Positions 17,429-25,474 of a stretch of 64,000 nucleotides of DNA are shown here, in pieces. The position numbers were made by a program, and so were the translations under genes. The stretch comes from Planococcus shenhongbingii (GTDB lineage: Bacteria; Bacillota; Bacilli; Bacillales_A; Planococcaceae). How positions within the stretch are numbered: the first letter of the stretch is position 1; the number at the start of each line of letters is the position of its first letter. The notes beneath the pieces were generated by a model. It searched no databases and had not been told where the DNA came from. It saw only the letters and a program-made list of their open reading frames with translations. The stretch covers positions 3,410,001-3,474,000 of the forward strand of contig NZ_CP129235.1 of the NCBI RefSeq assembly GCF_030413635.1, read 5' to 3'.

Positions 17429-20005
17429 ATGAGCAGGAAATCTTCTAATATCATATTGTTTCTTTCTTGTTTTATGCTAGCTGCTGCAGCCCATTTGGTT
17501 TTTCTCTATCAGTGGACCCGCCGGCATTATATGGTCGGAATCGACGACGGCAGCTCGCAGATGCTGCCGTTTAAACATTTGCTTTACGAACAGTACACAA
17601 GCGGAGAATTTTTCTATTCGTTCGATTTCGGGCTTGGGGCAGGGACTTTCAGTGAGCTTTCGTATTATTTTTCCACTTCAATTGTGTTTTTGATCAGTGT
17701 AATTATTGTTTTTATTTTAGAATCACTGAATGCCATCCCATCCACTGATGTGCTGTTTTGGGCAAATGCTGCTGTTTTCATCAGTGTAGTCCGTTTAAGC
17801 TTTGTCTTATTCATTACTTCCCACTTGTTTATGTACATGAAGATTTCCCGGCTTTCTGCTTTTCTCGGAGCCAGCATCTATGGGATATCCGGAATGTATT
17901 TTCGCCATACCGTTTATTGGGAATTTTTTGCGGATGCTTTTCTTTGGCTGCCGCTCCTAATTTTCGGGATTGAGAAAATCATGCGGGAACAAAAACCCGG
18001 CTGGTTTCTTTTTGCGGTATCAATTTCTTTAATCGATAATTTCTATTTTTCTTATATCAATTTTCTTTTAGCAGGAATATACATACTAGTTCGTTTAGTT
18101 ATCCGGTTGTCCCCTCAGGAAACCGGCTGGTTAAAAGCCATTGCCACTTTTTTGATTACTGGAATTATCGGTTTCGGCATTAGCGCCGTGTCATTTGTTC
18201 CGGCGGTTTATGCGTTTTTAAATAATCATCGCCCTGCTTTTGAACAGGAAATACCTTGGATTGATTTATCCGATAATATCCTATTTACAAGCCGGTTCAT
18301 TGTGCTCCCAGCCATTTTTGTGTTATTTCTTTTTTCAGTTCCCCTATACCGCCACAAAGCTTTCCAGCTGTTTGCAGCATTGGGGATCATCGGAATCATG
18401 CTTCATTACAGCCCCATAGCTGGCAGCATCTTTAACGGCTTTTCAGCTCCCCAGTACCGCTGGGAATACTTCTTGTCATTGGTTGCCGGGGGAGCAGTGG
18501 CTGTCGGTATGGACCATCTTCAAAAACTGGCATGGCGCCAATTTGCAGTTGCAGGAGCTTTGACCGCTGCAATTTATCTGATTGCAGCAATGATGGACAA
18601 GACTTTCGAATTGAAGTCGCTGTCCACTCTGTTCATTATCAGCAGTTTGCTGATTACCTGGTTGCTTGTACTGGCTGTTCTGCAGTTCAAGCAGCCCCAC
18701 CTTAAATTGCTGCTTACCGGTTTTTTAATCTTTTCACTTCTTATTTTTGCAAACTTTTATCAAGTTGAAAAACTCCTTAAAATTGGACAGATTGAGCATG
18801 TGAACGAAGAATTGCTGACTAGCGCTGGATATAATGACCCTGAAGTCCAGGGTCTTATCGAGGAAATTCATAAACTGGAAGACGGTGTCACCTACCGCAT
18901 CGACTGGATGGAAGACGTCCGGAATAACACCCCGATTGTACAGGACTTTCGCGGTCTAAGTGCATATTCCAGCATCTTGAATAAAAATCTGCTGTATTTT
19001 TATTTATACGACTTGGAAATCGATATGGGACGCGAGAGCGTCAGCCGTTACGCGACTCTTGGCAACCGCACCAATCTCCATGGGTTGCTGCAAGGCAAAT
19101 ACTCGATAAAAGAAAAAGGAGATTCGAACGTTCCGTTTGGTTTTACAGAAATTTTGTCTTCTGAAAACTACATTGTTTATGAAAATCAAAACACTTTGCC
19201 TTTTGCACGTGCTGCTTCAACTGTATACCACGAACAGCAATTGTCCGATGAGCCCGCTATTGTCCGGGAACATGCTATGCTTACCGGAATAGTGCTTGAT
19301 GGCAGTGAGGCTGCCCATCCCCTTCCTTCTGTTGAAGAACAGACCAGTGCCTTCAAAGTTCAAGAAGCAGATGCTACCTACGAGGATGGTTTATTGACAA
19401 TATACGGAGAAAGCGGCGGCATTGACCTTGTTCGTCAAGATTCTTCTTTTACTGAAGGTGATTTATACGTATCGTTCCATTTGAAGCATATTGAACCGGA
19501 TGAAGGCTTCCCTTTAGCTGTTAATGATTATCACACGACACGAAAATCAAACTCTTCAATTTATAGAACTTTTGTTGACGATATTACCATACGGATTCCT
19601 GCAGAAGACATAGTGAAAATTCGCATGCCAAAAGGAAAATATCATCTTACAGAACTTCAAGTCTTTGAGGAGCCTTATCAAGTTCTCCAAGAACAAAGCG
19701 GAGGAAATACCGGATTGAAAAAGTTGGATATCGACGGAAGCCAAGTACAGTTGGAATATAATAACACAGAAAAAGACGATTACTTGACCGTGAATATCCC
19801 ATTTGAACGCGGGTGGGAAGCTTCTGTGAATGGCGAAGAAGTGGATGTGCTGAAAGCCAATTATGCTTTTGCTGCTGTTCCACTGGCAGAAGGCAGCAAT
19901 GAAATAAAGTTTACATACCGTCCCCCATTTTTTAAGACTTCTCTGATTATGAGTGTTTTATCGCTGATTATAGGCTGCCTATTTGTTTACCGTAAAAAGC
20001 ATTAA
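17429..20005 (+). CDS. yfhO: YfhO family GT-C-type membrane glycosyltransferase
   Basis: 858 residues, matching YfhO length. The N-terminal half has about 12 membrane helices; the first extracytoplasmic loop carries YMVGIDDGSSQMLPFKHLLY with the acidic pair typical of GT-C catalytic loops (about residues 36-50). A large extracytoplasmic domain (about 450-830) follows, and a final helix ends at YRKKH. In B. subtilis, CsbB and YfhO are needed for sugar decoration of lipoteichoic acid; YfhO transfers the lipid-linked sugar to the polymer outside the cell. The gene order GT2-GtrA-YfhO supports the same role here. Acceptor and sugar are inferred. Confidence 0.9.
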   Translation: MSRKSSNIILFLSCFMLAAAAHLVFLYQWTRRHYMVGIDDGSSQMLPFKHLLYEQYTSGEFFYSFDFGLGAGTFSELSYYFSTSIVFLISVIIVFILESLNAIPSTDVLFWANAAVFISVVRLSFVLFITSHLFMYMKISRLSAFLGASIYGISGMYFRHTVYWEFFADAFLWLPLLIFGIEKIMREQKPGWFLFAVSISLIDNFYFSYINFLLAGIYILVRLVIRLSPQETGWLKAIATFLITGIIGFGISAVSFVPAVYAFLNNHRPAFEQEIPWIDLSDNILFTSRFIVLPAIFVLFLFSVPLYRHKAFQLFAALGIIGIMLHYSPIAGSIFNGFSAPQYRWEYFLSLVAGGAVAVGMDHLQKLAWRQFAVAGALTAAIYLIAAMMDKTFELKSLSTLFIISSLLITWLLVLAVLQFKQPHLKLLLTGFLIFSLLIFANFYQVEKLLKIGQIEHVNEELLTSAGYNDPEVQGLIEEIHKLEDGVTYRIDWMEDVRNNTPIVQDFRGLSAYSSILNKNLLYFYLYDLEIDMGRESVSRYATLGNRTNLHGLLQGKYSIKEKGDSNVPFGFTEILSSENYIVYENQNTLPFARAASTVYHEQQLSDEPAIVREHAMLTGIVLDGSEAAHPLPSVEEQTSAFKVQEADATYEDGLLTIYGESGGIDLVRQDSSFTEGDLYVSFHLKHIEPDEGFPLAVNDYHTTRKSNSSIYRTFVDDITIRIPAEDIVKIRMPKGKYHLTELQVFEEPYQVLQEQSGGNTGLKKLDIDGSQVQLEYNNTEKDDYLTVNIPFERGWEASVNGEEVDVLKANYAFAAVPLAEGSNEIKFTYRPPFFKTSLIMSVLSLIIGCLFVYRKKH

Positions 20006-20132
20006 AGAGACATTTGGATGGCATCTCCAAAAGACTCCTACAAAAGTTCTCCTTTGTTTGAATTGCGTTTATTTTCAGTTTAAAAAGTGTAATGAGAGAA
20101 TAACACTAAATTCAGACGGGGAGATGAAAGTG

Positions 20133-20708
20133 ATGAAGCGATGGCTTGTGCTTGTATTGGCAATTTTTTTACTTCTATTACTTGCTGCTTGCGGCAATGC
20201 CGAAGATCCACCTACAGAAACCGACGGTGCTACGGAAGTTGAAGATGAAAATGTAAATGAAGGCGGAGAAGATCCCCCAAATGGTGAAGAAGCGGAAGAC
20301 AACTCGGATGAAGGCTCAAGCGAAGATCTTATGTTCGTCACTGTGGAAATGATGGACAGCGATGGCAATGCTGCAGGAACTGCAGAATTGAGTACAGAAA
20401 GCAGCGGCGTTGGAGTAACCCTTAACTTGGAAGGACTTGAAACCGGTCCACATTCTGTGGAATTCCGGGATGCCGGCAAATGTGAAGCTCCGGATTTTGA
20501 AACTACAGGAGAACCTTTCGGCGGCGATATACCAGATATTGAAGCCGGAGATGACGGTACCGTTGCCGAAGAATTTGTAGTGGAAGGCGTTACGCTGAAA
20601 ACAGGAGAAGAGAATTCTTTGCTGAAAGAAGGCGGGGCTTCCCTTTTTATCCAAGGAACTGACAATAGTGAGTCGGTGGCGTGCGGCGTTATCACCGCGC
20701 AGCAATAA
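20133..20708 (+). CDS. SOD-fold (SodC/YojM-like) lipoprotein lacking Cu/Zn ligands
   Basis: 191 residues from the ATG at 20133, which has GGGGAG at ideal spacing; the frame extends upstream into yfhO but without support. A lipobox LLAAC places Cys20 as the lipidated residue. A very acidic linker (about 22-65) leads to a Cu/Zn-SOD-like domain: GLETGPHSVEFRDAGKCEAPDF, then GGDIPDIEAGDDG and ESVACGVI. In active SodC the first motif is GxHGFHxHE; here only one His survives (PHSVEF), and the zinc-loop histidines and the HxxxD set are absent, while the disulfide cysteines remain. It is therefore probably not a dismutase. B. subtilis YojM is a known relative with lost copper ligands. Confidence 0.8.
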   Translation: MKRWLVLVLAIFLLLLLAACGNAEDPPTETDGATEVEDENVNEGGEDPPNGEEAEDNSDEGSSEDLMFVTVEMMDSDGNAAGTAELSTESSGVGVTLNLEGLETGPHSVEFRDAGKCEAPDFETTGEPFGGDIPDIEAGDDGTVAEEFVVEGVTLKTGEENSLLKEGGASLFIQGTDNSESVACGVITAQQ

Positions 20709-20719
20709 CAGCTGCAAAA

Positions 20720-20975
20720 GCATTGGCCGAAGCCGGTGAAGGCAAGTCTTTGCGATAAAGCTAGCGCAGCGATGCAAGTGCAATGCAGGAGCAAAGGCAT
20801 TGGCCGACGCCTGCGAGGCAAAGTCTTTGCGACGAAGCTAGCGCAGCGGCGGTTTTTTCTGCACCGAAGCTAGCGCAGCGATGCAGGTGCAATGCAGGTG
20901 CATGGTTTTCAGGAACGAGGAGACTGAAGCCGAGCCCACGGAAAGCGAAGTGGCCGGACCGGTTGGGACCATACC
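20720..20975 (+). repeat. Tandem degenerate intergenic repeat
   Basis: Three partial copies of a roughly 70-base unit: 20720-20792, 20797-20853 and 20866-20903, each containing GAAGCTAGCGCAGCG or a close variant and the first two CATTGGCCGA. The block continues as a diverged repeat tail to about 20975. A fourth copy of the unit is embedded in the element at 22576-22822. No open frame of note crosses it. It is transcribed with the lipoprotein gene because the terminator lies beyond it. Confidence 0.75.
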
Positions 20976-21012
20976 TCCCTATTCATCTATATTAGACTTT
21001 GTCTATAGTCTG

Positions 21013-21038
21013 AAGCGGGCAAATGCCCGCTTTTTTTT
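21013..21038 (+). terminator. Terminator after the lipoprotein gene and repeat
   Basis: AAGCGGGC-AAAT-GCCCGCTT followed by a run of T residues. Confidence 0.88.
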
Positions 21039-21078
21039 ATTCATTTTTGGCTTCCACCTTCTCCTTTCCTTTTTCCAA

Positions 21079-21103
21079 GTTTAGTCACGGCTTTACCGGG
21101 AAT
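21079..21103 (+). promoter_or_regulatory. SigB-type promoter of the SDR gene
   Basis: GTTTAG (21079-21084), 13 bases, GGGAAT (21098-21103); this matches the GTTTaa-N12-15-GGGwAw SigB pattern. It lies 38 bases before the start codon. Confidence 0.7.
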
Positions 21104-21141
21104 AAAACCTTTAGACGCTTATTTACAAGGAGGACGATATA

Positions 21142-22020
21142 ATGTCAAATGAAGACAAATTTGAAAAGATTGATGAGCAAGTAGAACCCCAGGAGCAGCC
21201 GGAACAGCCGGGCCACGAGTCTGAAATGGCTCCTGAACCGATTTATGACGATAAGGACTATAAAGGTTCCGGCAAGCTGGAAGGAAAAGTGGCATTGATT
21301 ACCGGCGGCGACAGTGGAATCGGACGGGCAGTGGCAGTGGCCTACGCTAAAGAAGGTGCCAATGTGGCAATTGCTTATCTTGATGAACACGAAGACGCCG
21401 AGGAAACAATCAAAGCAGTGGAATCCTATGGAGTGAAAGGTTTTAAATCCGCTGTTGACATCAGCGATGTAGAAAAGTGCAATCAATTAGTCGTCGATGT
21501 AATTTCAGAATTTGGCCAGCTGAATATACTGGTAAACAATGCAGGAAAGCAATTCCCGCAAGATAACTTTCTGGATATTACTCCCGACCAATTGATGGAG
21601 ACATTCACAACGAATATTTTTAGCATGTTCTATTTATCTCAAGCAGCTGTCCCTCATATGCAAAAAGGTGATTCCATCATCAATACTTCTTCTGTGACAG
21701 CGTATAGAGGTTCTTCATCCCTTATTGATTATTCGTCGACTAAAGGTGCCATTACGTCATTCACCCGTTCGCTTTCACAGAGTTTGATCGAGAAAGGCAT
21801 CCGGGTCAATTCAGTTGCTCCAGGGCCAATTTGGACGCCATTGATCCCTTCTACATTCGACGCTGAAAAAGTCGGAAAACATGGAGGCGACACTCCTATG
21901 GAACGCCGTGGACAGCCTTCAGAAGTAGCTCCTGCATACGTTTATTTTGCTTCAAAAGATTCTACTTACGTCACAGGACAAGCGATTCATGTCAATGGCG
22001 GGGATTTTATTACATCTTAA
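21142..22020 (+). CDS. SDR family oxidoreductase (general-stress-protein-39-like)
   Basis: 292 residues. A 45-residue acidic, proline- and glutamine-rich N-terminal extension precedes the Rossmann domain, as in the YdaD/YhdF/YhxC general stress SDRs of Bacillus. The cofactor motif is GGDSGIGRAVA (about residues 53-63), the structural NNAG follows near 129, the catalytic serine is in NTSSVTAYRG and the Tyr-Lys pair appears as YSSTKGAI (about 194-201). The C-terminus ends TGQAIHVNGGDFITS. Substrate is unknown. AAGGAGGA and a SigB-type promoter precede it, and a strong terminator follows, so it is a single-gene stress unit. Confidence 0.93.
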   Translation: MSNEDKFEKIDEQVEPQEQPEQPGHESEMAPEPIYDDKDYKGSGKLEGKVALITGGDSGIGRAVAVAYAKEGANVAIAYLDEHEDAEETIKAVESYGVKGFKSAVDISDVEKCNQLVVDVISEFGQLNILVNNAGKQFPQDNFLDITPDQLMETFTTNIFSMFYLSQAAVPHMQKGDSIINTSSVTAYRGSSSLIDYSSTKGAITSFTRSLSQSLIEKGIRVNSVAPGPIWTPLIPSTFDAEKVGKHGGDTPMERRGQPSEVAPAYVYFASKDSTYVTGQAIHVNGGDFITS

Positions 22021-22025
22021 TCTGC

Positions 22026-22064
22026 AAAAAAACCAGAACCGTTTTTCAGGTTCTGGTTTTTTTG
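22026..22064 (+). terminator. Terminator of the SDR gene
   Basis: AAAAACCAGAACC and GGTTCTGGTTTTT form a stem with a T-rich tail directly after the stop. Confidence 0.88.
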
Positions 22065-22095
22065 ATAACTCCCATGTTTTCTTCCTTTTTTTGCG

Positions 22096-22119
22096 GTTTT
22101 GCCGTTTGAATTCGGGTAT
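22096..22119 (+). promoter_or_regulatory. SigB-type promoter of yndM
   Basis: GTTTTG (22096-22101), 12 bases, GGGTAT (22114-22119). A short inverted repeat (TATAGATT...AAATCTATA) lies just downstream over the presumed transcript start. Confidence 0.6.
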
Positions 22120-22157
22120 AGATTAGATATAAATCTATACACAAGGAGGTGGGCAAT

Positions 22158-22550
22158 ATGAAGTTTATTGAAGTATTACTCATGAAATTCGCGATGGTGT
22201 TCGCTGTATTATTTATGATTTTCGGACTTACCTATGGCACAGGAGTTTTTGATATTTTCCTGATCAGCCTGGTTGTTACAGCCGTTGGATTTATTGGTGA
22301 TTTAATCGTCTATCCTCGTACTTCTAACAAAGTCGCGACTGCCGGTGACCTTGTTCTCGACTTTATCCTCATATGGCTTTTGGCGGCGCTGTGGATCGAG
22401 AATCCTGATTTTTCAATTGTGATGGCCTCTATTTACTCTGCCGTGCTTCTAGCTGCCGGAGAATGGTTTTACCATATTTATCTGACTAAACGCTTATGGG
22501 AGCATAAAGAGACATCCCACACACTGAAACAGGAACCGAATCGTAAATAG
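22158..22550 (+). CDS. yndM: YndM family (DUF2512) membrane protein
   Basis: 130 residues with four membrane helices. The pattern FGLTYGTGVFDIFLISLVV and GFIGDLIVYPRTSNKVATAGD matches the YndM/DUF2512 family, whose function is unknown. The frame begins at a GTG nine bases earlier, but AAGGAGG fits the ATG at 22158. It follows a SigB-like promoter and is ended by a terminator that has been split by a repeat (22565-22833). Confidence 0.88.
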   Translation: MKFIEVLLMKFAMVFAVLFMIFGLTYGTGVFDIFLISLVVTAVGFIGDLIVYPRTSNKVATAGDLVLDFILIWLLAALWIENPDFSIVMASIYSAVLLAAGEWFYHIYLTKRLWEHKETSHTLKQEPNRK

Positions 22551-22564
22551 TTCCAAAAAAGAAG

Positions 22565-22833
22565 TGCGGAGACTTGATTAGTAAAGTTGAGACGTAGAAT
22601 GCAGCGGAAAGTGGGCGACTCCTGCGGAAATAACATGTGCTGAAGGCCTCGCAGGAGCAGCGAAGCGACATTGGCCGAAACCTGTGAGGCCAAGTCTTTG
22701 CGACGAAGCTAGCGAAGCGATGCAGGAGCACAAGGTTTTCGACTGAAGCCATGTCCGCGGAAAGCGTCCCACCTGGAGCGAAATGAGAAAAGGCTATCGA
22801 GAGTTTCTCGGCAGCCTGAAAATGCGGAGACTT
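22565..22833 (+). repeat. Bacillales-type intergenic repeat inserted in the yndM terminator, flanked by 11-bp direct repeats
   Basis: The direct repeats TGCGGAGACTT lie at 22565-22575 and 22823-22833, enclosing a 247-base GC-rich element. The element has the GAATGCAGCGGAAAG...GGCGACTCCTGCGG and CCGCGGAAAGCGTCC boxes widespread in Bacillales intergenic regions, one copy of the CATTGGCCGA/GAAGCTAGCGAAGCG unit, and ends with a small hairpin (GGCTATCGAGAGTTTCTCGGCAGCC region, 22784-22815). The outer flanks AAAAAAGAAGTGCGGAG and CTCCGCACTTCTTTTT are the two arms of one terminator. Confidence 0.8.
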
Positions 22834-22853
22834 TAGCCTCCGCACTTCTTTTT
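22822..22853. terminator. Remaining terminator hairpin of yndM
   Basis: TGCGGAG pairs with CTCCGCA around an 8-base loop and is followed by CTTCTTTTT. The original stem probably included the AAAAAGAAG arm now lying 250 bases upstream. Confidence 0.7.
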
Positions 22854-22858
22854 GCTTT

Positions 22859-23554
22859 TTAATCTTCAGGCACCGGAGGGAAAAAAAGTACCCTCTGGTT
22901 TCCTCCGTAATGAGCGATAGGACGACTAAGATGCAAATTTTCCGGCAAGAAACTGGCCATTGAGTTTTTATAAATTTCCCCTTTGATGTACTGAAGCTTC
23001 CAAGGCGAATGTTCAATATCCACTCGAATTAAGCGATTCGCCGGTCTTGTCCATAAACAATAACGTTCCGTCAGCCAATGCTCCAGGTAAGTCCGCTGAA
23101 TGGGACCGGATGTTATTTCATAAGTTAACCTTAATGATTCGGGAAATGAATTTTTATGGGTTCTTCTGCTCGTGAAAGCATATTTTCCGTTTTGCTTGTC
23201 CATTTCCATCCGAGCATGGCGGTAAGGCAGAAATCCTCCTGTATTCGCTGTTTTCACAGCTAGTATGCTGTCTGCATCCAATGAAAAAAAGTAAACTCCT
23301 GGACGCCCCTTATAATTTACATACGTCCTTACATTCAGCTCCAGATAAGATTGGACTCCTGGAGTAGGCGGAGTAAATCGCAGGCGAGTTCCTTTTGCTT
23401 CAAATAAAACGACGCCAATCCAGGCAAAACCGTCATACAAATCAAGTTTTAGGTCAGCAGGAAGGTGCGCTCGCACCCACACTTCTTTTACCGGCCAGTG
23501 TAAAAAAACCACATCATGCCATTCTTGTGTCATTGCCCAAGGCTTTTTTTCCAT
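22859..23554 (-). CDS. YqjF-like DUF2071 family protein
   Basis: 231 residues of the YqjF/DUF2071 type. Family pattern is clear: MTQEWHDVVFLHWPVKEVWV at the start, LPADLKLDLYDGFAWIGVVLF, ELNVRTYVNYKGRPGVYFFS and LTERYCLWTR near residue 175. Biochemical function is unknown. GAGGTGATGTG precedes the ATG at 23554; a GTG one codon earlier is possible. It follows the Mn-catalase terminator region on the opposite side and is read leftward into the repeat. Confidence 0.88.
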   Translation of the reverse strand: MEKKPWAMTQEWHDVVFLHWPVKEVWVRAHLPADLKLDLYDGFAWIGVVLFEAKGTRLRFTPPTPGVQSYLELNVRTYVNYKGRPGVYFFSLDADSILAVKTANTGGFLPYRHARMEMDKQNGKYAFTSRRTHKNSFPESLRLTYEITSGPIQRTYLEHWLTERYCLWTRPANRLIRVDIEHSPWKLQYIKGEIYKNSMASFLPENLHLSRPIAHYGGNQRVLFFPPVPED

Positions 23555-23577
23555 CACATCACCTCATCCGCAAAAGA

Positions 23578-23607
23578 AATAAGCCTCTTATTGGAAGAGG
23601 CTTATTT
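23578..23607. terminator. Terminator of the Mn-catalase gene
   Basis: AAATAAGCCTCTT and AAGAGGCTTATTT form a perfect stem just after the catalase stop codon. Confidence 0.85.
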
Positions 23608-23615
23608 TTGTTCTT

Positions 23616-24440
23616 TTATTTTAACTCTTCTTCCGGTAGCGTGTTATGCGCTTCCGGTGGAGCTGGTTTTAAGATAGGTCTTTCACTTAATGGTTCAGGC
23701 TTTTGAACTGTAATCGGGTGGCCATCCGGAGCCGGCTGGCTTACCCATGGCAATTGTGAAGCGGTGCTGGTTTCAGTATTTGTGTAAAGAATATGTGAGA
23801 ATTCCGTTGCTTCCCATTCAGGCGGCAGCGTTGCCGGTACAATTGGGCCTTCTTTGGCTTCCATGTCCTTGATGGCCGCAAGCCACTGGTTCTGGTGCAT
23901 TGTATCTCGCGCTAATAGGAAAGAGAATAGATCTTTTACGCCGCGGTCATCCGTCATGCTGTACAAACGCGCTACTTGCAGGCGCCCCTGTGATTCAGCG
24001 TTGACGTTAGCCCGGAAGTCAGCCAATAAGTTTCCGCTTGCTACAATATATCCAGCGTTCCACGGAACTCCATTGCTGTCTTTCGGTGAAGCCCCGAGTC
24101 CATGCACAATCGCATGCTGCGGGTTCATGCCGCCCATGATGGCGCCGACAATCGGATCCGCTGCTGCTTTTTCCTGCTCGTAGACTGGCGCTCCTTCAAG
24201 CAGACGTGCAACTAAAGTCGCCAATAGCTCAATATGGCCGAGCTCCTGCGTGCCGGTATCCATCAGCAAATCTCTGTATTTCTCGTTTCCTCTTGTGCTC
24301 CACCCTTGGAATAAGTATTGCATCGCTACTGTCATTTCACCAAATTGTCCGCCGATCAATTCCTGTACTTGCTTGGCGAATACCGGATCCGGAGACTCCG
24401 GTTTAGCATGGTATTGAAGTTCGCTTCTGTGGAAAAACAT
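23616..24440 (-). CDS. Manganese catalase
   Basis: 274 residues from the ATG at 24440 (MFFHRSELQYHAK), eight bases after AGGAGG; an ATG two codons earlier is too close to that site. Non-haem Mn-catalase features: GQFGEMTVAMQYLFQGW with the first glutamate ligand, TGTQELGHIELLATLVARLL with Glu and His (about residues 63-69), VNAESQGRLQVARLYSMTDD with the second Glu, and LARDTMHQNQWLAA with the second His. It breaks down hydrogen peroxide in the cytoplasm. It belongs to the stress cluster with Ohr, DJ-1 and the SigB-controlled genes. The ending is a proline-rich tail rather than a domain. Confidence 0.95.
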   Translation of the reverse strand: MFFHRSELQYHAKPESPDPVFAKQVQELIGGQFGEMTVAMQYLFQGWSTRGNEKYRDLLMDTGTQELGHIELLATLVARLLEGAPVYEQEKAAADPIVGAIMGGMNPQHAIVHGLGASPKDSNGVPWNAGYIVASGNLLADFRANVNAESQGRLQVARLYSMTDDRGVKDLFSFLLARDTMHQNQWLAAIKDMEAKEGPIVPATLPPEWEATEFSHILYTNTETSTASQLPWVSQPAPDGHPITVQKPEPLSERPILKPAPPEAHNTLPEEELK

Positions 24441-24525
24441 AGACATAACCTCCTGGATAATTTTTTAGTTTTTACTGGAGTTCTTTGAACGGGAGTCGAT
24501 GCGGCCTCGCGCGATCAGATTACTT

Positions 24526-24756
24526 TTATCCTGGATGACCGCCGTCGTAGTCAGAATCATTGCCACCGGCATTGAATTTTTTATTGCCTGTTTTCTCGTT
24601 CACGGTTTCTTTAGAGGAAGTATTTATTGGTTGTTCTCCATTTTTTCCGGAATTTGTTTTGTCAGCCTCAGAACTATATCTGTTCTCTCCCGACTCTCTT
24701 CTGTCGTCTTCCATCTTCTTCATTTTCGCTTCGTGTTCTCTTTGTTCCTTATCCAT
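24526..24756 (-). CDS. Small hydrophilic stress-type protein, unknown
   Basis: 76 residues from the ATG at 24756, which has AAAGGAGG; the frame is open 20 codons further upstream. The sequence is extremely charged (MDKEQREHEAKMKKMEDDRR at the start), rich in Glu, Lys, Asn and Gly, with no hydrophobic segment; it should be largely disordered. I do not recognise a family. A strong SigB-type promoter lies just upstream, which groups it with general-stress hydrophilins in concept only. It stops 85 bases before the catalase start and could be cotranscribed with it. Confidence 0.65.
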   Translation of the reverse strand: MDKEQREHEAKMKKMEDDRRESGENRYSSEADKTNSGKNGEQPINTSSKETVNEKTGNKKFNAGGNDSDYDGGHPG

Positions 24757-24798
24757 CTTATTTTCCTCCTTTCTGTCAAATGAATGCATATTATCTGA

Positions 24799-24823
24799 AT
24801 ACCCCTCCATTTTCACTTAAAAC
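24799..24823 (-). promoter_or_regulatory. SigB-type promoter of the small hydrophilic protein and probably Mn-catalase
   Basis: On the minus strand GTTTTA (24818-24823), 13 bases, GGGTAT (24799-24804): consensus -10 and spacing. No terminator is seen between the small gene and the catalase, so both may be driven from here. Confidence 0.7.
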
Positions 24824-24882
24824 CATTTTCTGTATACCCTTAGTTGAATCGTACAAAAGTCTTGTAATTTTATTTCCATAAA

Positions 24883-24916
24883 AAAACAAGAAGGTAAATT
24901 TACAACCTTCTTGTTT
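24883..24916. terminator. Terminator of ohr
   Basis: AAAACAAGAAGGT pairs with ACCTTCTTGTTT across an AT loop immediately after the ohr stop; flanking A and T tracts allow use in both directions. Confidence 0.82.
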
Positions 24917-24925
24917 GTTATTGAG

Positions 24926-25342
24926 TTAATCCACTTTCAATTCTACCTCGATGTTTCCTCTTGTCGCTTTCGAGTAAGGGCATGCTTCATGAGCTTTCTC
25001 TACCAGCTCTCTGGCCTTCTCTTCGTCCACTCCCTTTACTGAAACATTTAGAATAGCGGCAAGTTTAAAGCCGTTATCGGCTTCATCCTTTAGAAAACTA
25101 ACGTCTGCTTTGACTGAAGTGCTAGTCAGTTCTGTTTTTTCCTTTTTGGCGATAGCGTTTAACATGCCATCGAAACAAGCGGCGTATCCAGCTGCAAAAA
25201 GCTGTTCAGGATTTGTTCCCCCTCCAGGACCTCCCATTTCTTTCGGTGTTTCAAGTTTAATATCGATCATATTATCTTCCGAAACCACTCTTCCTTCTCG
25301 TCCTCCGGTAGCTATTACTGATGTCTTGAATAATTCTCTCAT
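24926..25342 (-). CDS. ohr: Organic hydroperoxide resistance protein Ohr
   Basis: 138 residues, standard Ohr length. The two peroxidatic/resolving cysteines lie in AAGYAACFDGML (about Cys56) and HEACPYSKATRGN (about Cys121); GGPGGGTNPEQLFAAGY is the family signature. It reduces lipid and organic hydroperoxides using lipoyl proteins. It is monocistronic, with its own terminator. No MarR/OhrR gene is next to it. The region before the start has no obvious SigB box. Confidence 0.93.
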   Translation of the reverse strand: MRELFKTSVIATGGREGRVVSEDNMIDIKLETPKEMGGPGGGTNPEQLFAAGYAACFDGMLNAIAKKEKTELTSTSVKADVSFLKDEADNGFKLAAILNVSVKGVDEEKARELVEKAHEACPYSKATRGNIEVELKVD

Positions 25343-25474
25343 TTTACCATCTCCTTATTTTTAATTTTCAAATAATTAGACGAACAATTCAAAGGTACTA
25401 GTTTTGCGCCCGCTAGTCAATAGTTTTGGCTGTCTGCTGTCAAGTTAGTCCAAAAGAAGCGGTCTTCCTTCTAA

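Noticed and set aside
20075..20821. 248-codon open frame on the minus strand across the SOD-like lipoprotein gene
   Set aside because: It is antisense to a gene with a clear lipobox, ribosome site and family match; its own translation is Ser/Pro-rich low complexity, and the frame is kept open by the acidic codon bias of the real gene.
20720..20975. CRISPR-like array
   Set aside because: Copies are only partly similar, unequal in length and not separated by unique spacers of constant size; no cas genes in the window.
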